DNA of 64,000 nucleotides from Symbiodinium natans (Eukaryota > Sar > Dinophyceae > Suessiales > Symbiodiniaceae): NCBI GenBank assembly GCA_905221605.1, contig CAJNDS010002128.1:1-64000 (forward strand), read 5' to 3'. The position numbers and the translations under genes were made by a program. Numbering within the stretch: position 1 is the stretch's first letter; each line of letters opens with the position of its first letter. Of this stretch, positions 20,873-31,849 are shown one piece after another. Under the pieces are notes generated by a model. It had not been told where the DNA came from, did no database searches, and was given only the letters and a program-made list of their open reading frames with translations.

Positions 20873-20990
20873 GGATGTATATATATATATATATACATCC
20901 GGCTTCGAATATCATAAACATAACGTCTCGACATAGAAAAGGGTATGAAAAGGTAGGTTTTGAGGGGGGGGGTACCATATATATATATAT
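20873..20990. repeat. (TA)n tracts flanking a poly-G run
   Basis: Two TA runs (about 20876-20897 and 20978-20990) with GGGGGGGGG between them. The arrangement is like that at 17855-17947, so the repeat field is bracketed by similar simple-sequence units. Confidence 0.8.
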
Positions 20991-22760
20991 CTTAAAAGCA
21001 AACCAAGCTTGGGAAAGCTGGGGTTTTGCTTTCGGTCTCTTTTTGGCATGGTTTTTGGCTCGCATGGGGAGGTTTGCTTTTGGCCTCTTGATCGAGAATT
21101 GAAGGCTTGGGGACAAGGAGGCAAACCCCGGCTGCGACGTATGGAGGTTTAAATTACTTGTCTCGGCTCCAAGTGGCGGAATTGCTGAAATCACAGGAAA
21201 TACGTCCAGAGAAGCCAAATACAAGAATGTGAATGATTCGGTTCAACTTACACAACAAGCTATCCAGACATGTAGCAAACCTGTGTAAGTGAATATATTG
21301 CAACGCAAAACGTATAATCGTACAGGAAACATGTGTAAGCAGTTTTGGTTTTAAGTTACAAGTATTTGGGCCAAGCAAAAAGAACTTTGAAGGTGTCAGC
21401 CACATGTCTTTATAGGAAAGTAAAGTAACACTCTGGGAGGGCAGTGGCATGCTGCCTCTTCCAGCCTGCTCACCAATGGAGGCCTGCGGTGCCAAGTCGC
21501 ACAACATGCAATTGGCACTTGGCACTTGGTCAATCCCCTGCATCTACTCTTCCTACACTTCCGGTGCCTCGGCCTCCTGGGGATTCCCTGAGCGACGTCG
21601 ATTACGCCGATGACGGCTTACGGAGCGCCTCCCACCTGTGGCGATGCCACTGCCACGGAACTGGCTGTAGATCTACCGAAACCCTGCTTGCTGACAAGAT
21701 GCATCCGCTCCGCGACGCCCGTGGTAGCGGAGTCCTGCTCCTTGCGTCTGCAAATGCCATTGGACCAGGTGTTTTCATTGCTGTGACTTCATGATACTTC
21801 ATGTGTCCTGTACCTTCGGGACCTAGAGTGTCTGGACCGCAAGCGGATCCTCCAGGCACACGAGAGCAAGATAAGAGCATGCGCACAATATGCACAATGT
21901 GCATCATCGGCGGTCAAATGTCGGCCTGGGAAGTGGCTCCTGGCTTCCTGGCCGACCTGAGAAGCATTTCCGAGTATCACCTACCACAAGACTTCGCAAG
22001 ACATTGCGAGTCAAGCTGAGGCATTGGCTCATGCCGATCAAGACATCACGAGGGCAAATCAGAAAGTCCGATGACACCCAGTTACAATACTACTGAAATC
22101 CGGGAGCGTGCCGAGTGAGTGGCTAGAGCTGGAGGCTCAGTTTTCTAGCATGTTTGTGGCACTCTCAAACACGGCTGCCAGTGACACCGCCAATCCATCC
22201 AAAGCAGAATAATGCCTCAAGGTCCTCTTCATGGCGCGCACACACGCAAACACATGGCGAGGCTAGCTGCAGGTGACCATGCTTTGTCTAGCCCCTTTCC
22301 ACAAACGCATGGTTGAGTCCAAACCCCGTTTGGGGCACAATGGACAAGAGCTACTGCCTATGCACGCTGCAGGCAAACTCTCGCACGGCTTCACCGTCCA
22401 AGATTCACGAATTTGAGTTGCACTTGCATCTACACTGACTACGAAGCGTGGCTTGAAATAACTTAGGGACATCATTCAACAGCTTTCAATAACGAGTCAA
22501 TGATGAAACTTGAGTAAAATCCGTACAGTTACTGTGCTGGCGCATGTTGAGACTATTCACTCTAAATGGAGGCACCACTGCAAACTGCGGACTAAGAAGT
22601 TAATTGCAAGGGGAACCTGAATAGCAAAACAAAGACCGCCTAGGGCCTGCTCCAAACAAACCGGATGCGCTCCTAGTAGCATTACCCAGTCGAGGGCCAT
22701 CATTCAAGCAAAAGAAAAATATCCAGCATTCAGCCTTGGCTTTGGGGTGAGTTCTTAGGG
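20991..22760. other. No supported gene
   Basis: Ordinary sequence with no recognised coding motif. A 116-codon plus-strand frame near 21444-21794 and its minus-strand shadow do not resemble a known family. Confidence 0.45.
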
Positions 22761-22774
22761 GGGGGGACCTGAGC

Positions 22775-22917
22775 CGAAGGATGCTGAAGTACGCCCAGGA
22801 CGCGCAGTCAATGATCAGTTGCATGTTGGAGGCCACATTGCCAGCTTCGTAGTCCCACCAAGTCACTATGAAAACCATGGCGGCAGAAACTTGCTCTTGC
22901 CGGTCGACAGATTGCAT
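22775..22917 (-). CDS. Candidate exon, possible membrane protein
   Basis: The minus strand encodes a continuous protein-like stretch containing VSAAMVFIVTWWDYEAGNVA followed by SNMQLIIDCASWAYFSILRL. The two hydrophobic segments flank a polar middle. A possible acceptor lies upstream and a GT (CAG, then GTCCCC) lies at the end. No family can be named. A nine-base G run (minus strand: C) follows directly, as is common in intron sequence here. Confidence 0.3.
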
Positions 22918-22959
22918 CTTCTGCGGAGCACTCGTGAACACATGCTGTGGGCTGCTCAC

Positions 22960-25640
22960 GCAATAAGCGGCATGGTATGGAACCTTGCCAACTGGAAGTC
23001 TGCTGGGAAGGGTGTGTGTTCCCGCTTTCGTGTCTGTGTGTCAGGAAGAAGTGGGCAGCACCAGTGAAGCCTTGCCCTTCTTCTTGCCCACTGCCTGCAC
23101 CCCAAATATATAGAAGCCTTGCATGAAGCCTCTCTCCTGACCCTCCCTACATCTGCCTCTTTTCACCCTTCCCCCCCGGTCTCGCCCCGTGGTATCCCCC
23201 CGAATCCCCGCTCTCATCAAGATCCTGTCGGATCATGCAATGTCCTAGAGAGTGCCACCCCAGACTTGTCCTCACCCTTCCCGCGTTGGGTGCTTTCGCC
23301 TCTGCCCGACTCACGACTCGCGTGACTTTCTTCACCCTCACCCTCTCCGCCTTTCCGGCCCGCTGACATTAGGTGTGAGTCAAGCTGTTCTGGTCCTGCA
23401 CGTACTCTCAGATCCAAGGCTGATGGGCTTTGACTGAGACCCGTTCAGCAGAGGTCCTGGTTAGGAGCATCAGAAGGATTCCGGAAAAAAATCTAGTTTT
23501 CGGAAGGAGAGCCCCACAAAGAGCGGCGCCGATGCTCAGCGTCACAGCCACTGCCGGCCCTCGACCTTCCCCTCCGGCTGCGGCCGTTCACACACCACGA
23601 AAGCACTTAGGAACACCTGCATTGCCACTTAAGAAGCAACTTGAAGCAACCTACAGGGCCCGTTCAAGGCCCATTCAAAGCCCAAGGCAGTGCCGCAACC
23701 AAGCAAAGCGCTCGTGCAAGGCCCAATGAGTACCTGCCATTGGAAGCACAGCACATCCAAATCTGAAAAAGGACTTTCGGTCCACAAACAGTTTGCTGTG
23801 CGTTCGCAAGCGCAATGCCACTTCAAAGCCTGAAGGCATCGGCCGTGCCAATCATTGACTCGTTCATGTCGAAAATCTCCTCTCCGGCCATCTCTGCACC
23901 GCCAACAAAACCGTCTACCTAGGAGTACTGCATGACGCGGGTATGACCTCCGAGGATTCTCCACTCACGAAGCTACCGAACTGTTTCTTCCGCTTTGCCC
24001 ACGGGATCGGTCCGGCGAGGCTTCTCCCATCGGCAGGAATCCCAGCGATGTGTTTACTCGAACCTGGCGAGACTTTGCTACTGTCCCTCACAGTACCCCA
24101 GGCATGTTGAAACAAGCTTGATGCGACAAAAAGAACCCAGCACCCCCGCCATCAGGATCACGCTGTATAAGTTCGGGGGCAACTGAAACCTGACACTTTT
24201 GTCGTGGGGGAAACTGAGCTGCTGGACTTGCAAGGCAAGGCCATGCCCAACTAAGAGCGGAGCGTAAGGTCAACCTGATAAGCATCCCTGCGCGAACAAA
24301 AGCAAACGTTTCAAGAGCATGACATTGGATGAGATGGATGTGCAAGGCTCTGACAACGTGCAACACCTCTCGTCGAAGGGGTAGGGATCCCTCGGCAAAG
24401 AAGTTGAGTGAGACATTCGGGATCGAAACGGAGAGTGCTCAGAGCTTCATGCATAAATCGCAGGCGATGGACAGCCCCTGATTTGTTCATGCGGTGTCTT
24501 TGTCGGAATCACTAATGTGTTTCGAACACTTCTGTTGCTTTCAGACATGGTCTGATTGCGTGTTCATTTCGAATGCGCGACCCAAGGCCACATTAGCTGG
24601 GTCTTTTCGATTGCGTGCAAATACAACTGTTGCTACCGTGCAGTCAATGTGGGCAGTACCTCAACACGCACCTGAGGCTATCGCATCTTCTCGACGTAGC
24701 CAACGGGGTCTTGCTTGATTGGCCTGTCAGCACAGAGAGCAAAGGATGGCACAGTCAGCAACTCTCAACCCCTCTGTGCGTGATTTGGCCTGCTGCAATT
24801 GTCAGCGAGGAAAAGGCCATAGCCGTATATATCTGTCTCATTGACTTCCCCAAGTATCCTGAGAACGAAATGAAAAAGGGATGCTTCTCGGCCTATCTAC
24901 TGCGCAGCTGCATTGGTTAAACGATAAGTTCGCAACGCGTTCGCCCCAAACTTCAAACCTGCCAAAGCCAGCCACTTCAGATTTGGCGGGCAGGTTGTGC
25001 AGCAACTCGGCGCCCAGCTGACTGAAATCTGGCCTGTGCCACGAAGTCTGCTGAAAGATAGCACATAGATGCACATGGAAAATTGAAAATGCATGAAACC
25101 CATGTCTCAGCAAACCCCAAACTGTGACCCCTTGGAAGACCCCCTCATACCCCCTCGCTGTGCTCCCCACTCTACTGAACTTCAATCCTCATCCCTGCCC
25201 TACACATCAGATCCCCAGGCGCCCCAACACATGCCAGCGGAATTTTGCAGGCAACTCTGCTTCCCATGTCCCAGCCGGGCTGCTGCTGGATGCTCGCTGT
25301 CATGCAGCCCATGATACAGCCAAAGCAATCAGGTTTCCACGCATGACTACGTGCCCTCAACCCAGCAACTTGTCATACTCAAATGTTGATACGAAAACAT
25401 GAAAGGAGGCCTTCTCTGGAGCTGAGCCCATCATAAACCTTCACGGTGAAGCTTCACAGCAACCTGGCCTGCTTGAGGGTCAGAATCTTGCCAGTCATTG
25501 GGCGCAAAGCCGCAGATCCTACACCTCAGCAATGGCGAGGTTCCTGCGCCCAAAAGCTGCGAAAAGCTGCAAGCTTGGAGTCCAGCTTTGTTTGGTACTC
25601 GCCTCGCCTTGGCATAACTTGGCATTGCATGCATTGTGTA
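22960..25640. other. No supported gene
   Basis: Contains a C-rich stretch at 23150-23350 and otherwise unremarkable sequence. Open frames are short and lack motifs. Confidence 0.45.
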
Positions 25641-25671
25641 CGTTCACGATGATTGCTGCTTTTAATGCCTG

Positions 25672-25801
25672 GCTTACAGTACTCATCGGGCTCGGACAGC
25701 AACCGCGGCTCTCGGTACAGGATGTTGTTCCTCACGCGATACAAGTGGCTGTCTCCGGACACGATCAGTCGCATGGAGTGGCAGTAGTAAGCAGAATTCA
25801 A
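25672..25801 (-). CDS. Candidate exon ending in a consensus GTAAGC donor
   Basis: On the minus strand an open stretch contains CHSMRLIVSGDSHLYRVRNN and ILYREPRLLSEPDEYC, then reaches a strong donor (TACT, then GTAAGCC) near 25672. The composition is protein-like. No family is recognised and the upstream edge is not defined. Confidence 0.33.
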
Positions 25802-26812
25802 GATAATTCAAGATGCTTTTTAGGAATCGGACACTGCGCAATCCCTTGCTGAACTGAAAAGCACTGTGCCCAACTGAACGCTCCCAAAAGTCCACAGCAC
25901 TTCTGCAGCCTTTTGACCTGAATTTCCTAAAGAGCTCTTTCCAAGAACAGAGAGGTGCTGCGGGAGGCGGTCGAGGCGAAAATCCGAAACGTGGCACAGA
26001 TGTGGATGCAGTGCAGTTGATGTTCTCGGTCCTGGGGCATTCGAGATAAAGATCTCCAGTGTAAAGACACGGGTGATCCTGAATTTGAGCCTCAAAAGTC
26101 AGATGCGGACAAGGGATCAACGTGATTTGTGATTCACCATATCTAACCCGGACTGGGAAACAGACGACACAGAAGTCTCCCGCACCTGCCAGTACGAGCT
26201 AAGTTTAGTTTAGCTCAATCGCAGCACCAAATGCAAAATGTGCAACATTCTCGGCATCGGAAGCGGTGACTTAGGCCCAGGCTGAGGTTTGCACAGAGCT
26301 CCTGCGTCATTTCAGCCATTCCAGGGCACATGTTCCCGGCGTTGCAAGGTATGGCCATATATGACAAAATACTCAAGCGCTGCTTCATAAACATCATTAT
26401 CTCAACACTTACTCAACATTGGCTCAAAAACTCTGCCACTCTGCCCCTCTGCGGGTCCTTGTTCCTGGCTAGACTGGACAGAACTGGGCTCGGCGAAGCA
26501 CACGCCCTCACATGTCACTGCCGTCAAAAAGTCCAAGAACAACCCAGCAGAAGAAAAGCATGCTATGGGCCGGTAGCCTGTCGGTCGTCGTCGTTGTGAA
26601 TGTTGATGTTTGAGATGTCTGCGAGCAAGGCATGACAGGAGCAATTTCGAAAGCAAAATGTGTGCAAAAGCATGCAAAAGCCAAGCCCGGCTCTGTCCAG
26701 CTCGTGGTGCTGCTGGCAGTGCGCGTCATCGACTAGGGGTATTCAAGTCATTCGCACAGCCAAAAATGCAGTGCGCGTGGGCCACCACACCGGAAGGCCC
26801 TTGAGAGTAAGC

Positions 26813-28519
26813 TCAGTACAGATGTCGTCGATGAAATGCCCGTAGTGCCCTCAAGATCTTGATGCACAAAAGCACGTTGGAAATGAGGCGTACAGCGGTG
26901 TATGAGACCCCAGCAGAGATAAATGTCGTGGTGAGGGTGACAGTCGGTGGCAGAACCTCCGTTGTGGTGGTTCCAGTCACGGTGGTTCCTGCAGCAGAGA
27001 GCTGACCATACTCTAGTGGATTCTAGCGGAGCTAACACTGAGAAAATGCTGAAAATGCACAAACTGGCCTGAACATTCAGGGCACGTCACGCACGTCGCC
27101 CAAGTGCCTGTCAGGTCAGGCGATGGCAAGAAAGGAGCGTCCCACGACAACCTCTGGGTCACGAACAGAGCGTGGGCCAGCCAAGATAATCGATGGCGTT
27201 GTAGCACCTAAGCCGACAGCCACAGACCAGAACAGAACCGGAGATGGAAGCCACCGGATCCTAGACGGCCCCAGCCTGATCGGCCTCTCCAAATGTGGTT
27301 GCATAATGTTGCATATACTTTCCCAAGGACTGAGGGTAGGACAGTTGCAGGCAAGTCTTGGAGTCCAGCTGACGAGAAGTGGTAGTCCTCATGAGAAGCC
27401 GCTGAGGCCGATGCCAGGGACCAGGGATGGCGCCAACAGGAATCTGAGATGCTCGCGCGGCAGCATCAGTTGTCTGATCACTGTTGGCAGCATCCTCTAA
27501 TGAGCCATCATCTTGGAACACCTGCAAAACTTGACACGCAAAACTGCTGTCAAAACACGCGCACTGACTGTTCCTGGTGAGACCCCTGCTGGCCCACTTC
27601 CACCCCCAGCGTTGCCGGCACCTATACAAGATTCTGCAAAGACAACAGAAGCCAACACAGAAGCCAACACACAATTGTTGAGCTGCTGAAAGCGTCTGCA
27701 GTTGCAGACTGCCTGAAAACTAGCTCTTGTACATGTACATTACAGAAGAAAGACTCTCAGATTTGCAGATCAATTGCAGTAGTAGGGGCTGGACCTGTGC
27801 TGGATGGTGCTTGCGTCGATAGTGGCAAGGTCGTGTTTTGACGGTCCGGCCTCTGGACTATCTAGACTTTTGCCATACCATTCCATATCCATCTAATCAT
27901 CACTTCTTTGCCTGGCCGTGACAATCATCATTTGCGACCTCTGGCACGGCACAGCCGTCGTATGCGTGATGCTTGTCGATGAGAAAGGCTCCAGACTCCA
28001 AACATACTGAGAAGTTTGAGTTGTTGACGTACTTTCCGCACTTGTGGACGGAAGGATGATGGAAGCACACTCACCACCTGGAAGCAAACATTCAGGGTGT
28101 CACGACCGCTTTCCGGTAGGCTCAGCAGGCGCACATGATGCGCAGGCAGACCAGCCGCACTTCACAAGCCACGGGTGGGGGTTGTCGTAACAGAAGTCTC
28201 CTCACAGATGTTAGCGGGAGTTTGCCAGTCGTTTGCCAAAGCAGCGATGGTTACTTGGAGATTTATCCGAGGCGATGACTGCACTCGACGGCTGGGGGTC
28301 TTGTCGTTGTGAAGCCCGTCACCTGCTTTAGCTGTAGTGTGCCTGGTGAATAGCCTGCAGTGCTCGAGACCGCGACCGTCTGTGTTGTGGTAGCCGTCAC
28401 CTGGATACACGAGGTTGGTCAGCATAGCTTCCCAGGCTTGATCAACCTTGCTCTGACTGAGGTTTCTGAGGATGATGCTGTGTGAGTTGCCGTTGTTGTG
28501 GTTGTACAAACTGGGGGAC
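26813..28519 (-). CDS. Cluster of short threonine-rich exons (one gene inferred)
   Basis: At least six minus-strand segments encode Thr/Ser/Pro-rich peptides, most of them beginning right after an AG/G or AG/GTGAC boundary. They start near 28519 (PPVCTTTTTATHTASSSETS), 28400 (VTATTTQTVAVSSTAG), 28322 (VTGFTTTRPPAVE), 28200 (ETSVTTTPTRG), about 27839 (NTTLPLSTQAPSSTGPAPTT) and 26988 (TTVTGTTTTEVLPPTVTLTT, continuing with FISAGVSYTA to a stop at 26813-26815). Such composition suits an O-glycosylated, mucin-like or extracellular linker region, which is inference. The exons are short and share the VTxTTT phrase, suggesting growth by exon duplication. A cysteine-bearing stretch (CGKYVNNSNFSVCLESGAFL) near 28.0-28.05 kb could be part of the same gene. 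The exact joins, start and full product are not established. Confidence 0.4.
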
Positions 28520-28679
28520 CTGGCAACAGCAACAAGGCAGCTAAAACAAAAAACACATGCAGTAGTAGACAACATGTGCGACCTGCCTTCGGCTCGCCTA
28601 CCCCCATAGGGGCTCTCAAAAAACTTGGAGTGTTCCACGCAAAAAGGCTCCAAAGCCTTGGACACGTGTAATTGCGGCT

Positions 28680-31600
28680 CTGGTGCGATTCTACTGTTCT
28701 TACTGTTCTACTGCGGCTCTCTTGCGCCTGTTGCCTTTCCATTGCAACTGCACCCCTGGGGCGCGGGCATCGTAAAGAAAGCAGTACTTGCCCGAGTAGG
28801 TGCATTCAACCACCTACAACATGACAGAACATGCTCCAAGAGCTTTTCAAACGCAAGGGACATGCCAAGAGCTCTTGTGATGGTACCACCGCCCTCCAAA
28901 CTTTCAAGCCCTCTATGGCGGAATTTAGGGTCCGATCCTCGAAAATCACCTGATGAACGCCCAACGACGGGTAGCGACAAACAAAAGCAACGACAACATG
29001 TCGTCGCCAAACCGCCTATGACTGAACCTACGAGATCCTACGAGCAACGACAACGACAACGGACGACAGGTTATAAGTCATAACACGGTCAGTGAATGCA
29101 TCCATCCAAAATGCAAAGCGGACCTCCTGCAGGGGTGCGCAGTGAGCTCCCTCAGTCACTCAGCTCGTATGAGCGAAAATGTGTAGGAACAAAACATGCG
29201 CTGAGCGATTTGTAAAGCCCTGCCCAAGGCTCCGTCACGACTTTGAGGAGGTAGATCAGGACTGCATGGGTCTACAGCACTTTGCTGCTTTGCGACCTCT
29301 CTATGCAGATCGGATCTCAGCACAGCTGTTTTTCAACTCCAGACAAAAGCCTACAGCAGTTGGCAAATTTGCATCACACAGCATCACTGTCTAGAGTGCA
29401 TGGGCGATTGCCGGTCGAACCTGTAGCTGCAGCCCCAACACTACCTCATCACTCACAGGCCGGTAGCAACATCTGCAAACATTGATGCCACTTCTTTGCA
29501 GCATGCGCATCCAAAGGCAGAATCCCAAGGTCATGGCTGACAAAACCCATCTGCGAAGCATTGCTCATGGTGCGCCACACGCGATATGCAAAAAGATGCT
29601 GTCTGTCTACTCGACGCAAGTGCCAAGCTAAGATGTCCGGTGTATTCTGGAATCATGTGGCAACAGCGCGGCCATCCCCTGCAGGAGACACATCGACTTG
29701 ATACTTCTTAGACTTGTTCATAACGAGGGACATGCATGAGCTGCATTGGGAAAGAAGTCTCACTGTCCCATGCTGTCTCAGCCTGTCTCAGTCTCACCTC
29801 ATGTGTCAGGGCCGAATACTACAATTTCCCAAGGCCAAGGCCGCTCCACTCCAAGGAAACACAAAACTCAGAAGACTGAGAAGGACCATTTCTCAAGCCG
29901 AATCTAAAACTCCATCTTCAAGCGTTCGATTGATGTGGTGTCAAAGGACGCCTCAATGCCACCCCGGAGAGAAGTCAGGTTTGCAGATATGACCCCGCAA
30001 ACTCCTCAGAGTGACTCAGACGCAGCAAAACCCCTTGAACAAGACACCTCTTTGCACGGACACAGCGAGCTGGCAGTACCAGCGGCAGATACTTCTTGAC
30101 CTGAAACCTATTAACGTCTTCCATTAGAAGACCGGTGCTCTCCGCAAGGTCAGGCACCACGATCCTGTGTTGGCTACTGGCCTCTCGCCTTGTAGATGAC
30201 TGGCATCACATCCGTGCTGAATGCAGATGAGAACAGAGACCCTTGAATTACTCACGTCATTGTTTCGGCCACTGTTAAGACACCACATCCGAAGGTGCAT
30301 CACGGCTCTGATGCACGACTTGCCTGTGCGGTTGCAGCAGAATGCAATGGCTCAGACCTCCCAAATACTGAGGTGCTGGCGAATCCAGCATCTTGGCCTG
30401 CAGAGGTGTAGCATGTGATCTGTGCGTGGTAGCAAGATCAGGTGCGAGAAGCTAAGTGCGCAAACGATTGCCGTAGCTCGGTGCCTGCAGCTCCTTGATA
30501 GGATCCGGACAGGACCCACGTACTAGCCCAGGTTTGTGCCCTCTGCAAATTGACTTTGTTGGCCAGGCTCCCTGCTGGAGGGTGTCCCTGCTGCAGGGTC
30601 CTAGGCCAACTCGACGAATTCGATGTTGCACCGGACTTTGGGTGAGTTTCAATGAGCTGCTGGCATTTCATATTCCTGGTACACGGCTAAGTGCCACAGA
30701 AATGCAAAGCCTGAGCCCGAGGTGCCGCAGTTCACAAATTTCACAAATTCGCACCAGGAGGTCACAAGCACGGCTGGGCAGGCGACCAAGTACTAACTCA
30801 GAGACAAGACATACTGTCCTCAGCGCAGAGCAAAACGTTGCGTCACCGTGTTGGCACACTATGCACCATCGAAGTCTCACCAAGGACAGGTCCAAAGTAG
30901 TGAACTCGCTCCAGTTAAGAACAAGCCACACGTCTGCTGGTCCTGCACGAGTCTTTTTTGCATGCCGCGCATTGTTGAAACATGTTGAAGCTGGCGGGCT
31001 GCTGGAATGTCTTGCAACTGAGCACTGCGCCCTGCTATCCAGATGGAAGGTCCAGAACGCACCAACCCAAGGCAGAACCAGCAATACCTGAACAATGTCT
31101 GCCAGCGCCGGCTAAACTTCTAGACATAAAGGATGGAATGAAAAGATATGAAAAGATGGCAGCATAGCTTAGGTGGCGGCTAATGACAGTGCCAGCCCGA
31201 TGTGAGATGTCTGGGGACACCAAGCATGCATTCAGCATGTATCTCCACACCGTACGTACGCACCCCCGCACGCCACATTCAGTGATGGGTGGCAGGCTTT
31301 AACTACATCTTCTTGCGCCAGCCGGCCATCAACAAAGCCGACCACAATCAGCGCGAGACCTCACCGAGGACAAGTACACACTTGCGCAAGCAAGAATGTC
31401 CAAATGTCAGAGGAGACAGCCCAGTATGCCGAACCAAGTGATGAGGCCGTCAAGATCCTGCGCCAAGTCGAAGAATACAAAGAGACCATCAGTGAGTCTT
31501 AGCAAGTGCCTTTGGGCAGCGGTCATCTCCATGCTCCGCCCCTGAGAAAGAATTTGTTCAAAAGCACTCCTTCGAGTTTCTGCTTTCCGGCGTCAGCTAT

Positions 31601-31740
31601 ACTCAGCTACGCAGCTACACTCCTCGCCTAGCTACGTGCTCTTTGGTCGAGTTCCTGCTTGTTTCTTGTGCCGCAAAGTATCCAGAAAACCGCAAAGTGT
31701 CCTTCGATTGGTCCTGCTTTGCTGGAATTTGTATGTCGGG
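28680..31740. other. No supported gene
   Basis: No motif was recognised. Small CGACAA repeats lie at 28975-29065. ORFs of up to about 200 codons occur on both strands near 30.5-31.1 kb, but they overlap each other and show no family signature. Confidence 0.45.
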
Positions 31741-31751
31741 ACGTGAAAAGG

Positions 31752-31843
31752 CAGGGGGGGCGCGGGGGTGGGGGCGGGGGGGTGGGGTGGGCGGGGGGGT
31801 GGGGTGGCCGGGGGGGTCAGGGGGTTGGGGGGGAGTGGGGCGG
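31752..31843 (+). repeat. G-rich tract with G-quadruplex potential
   Basis: About 90 bp of G broken only by single T, C or A residues, with more than ten runs of four or more G. The Gly/Trp-rich open frames read through it are compositional artefacts. Confidence 0.9.
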
Positions 31844-31849
31844 CTTAAC

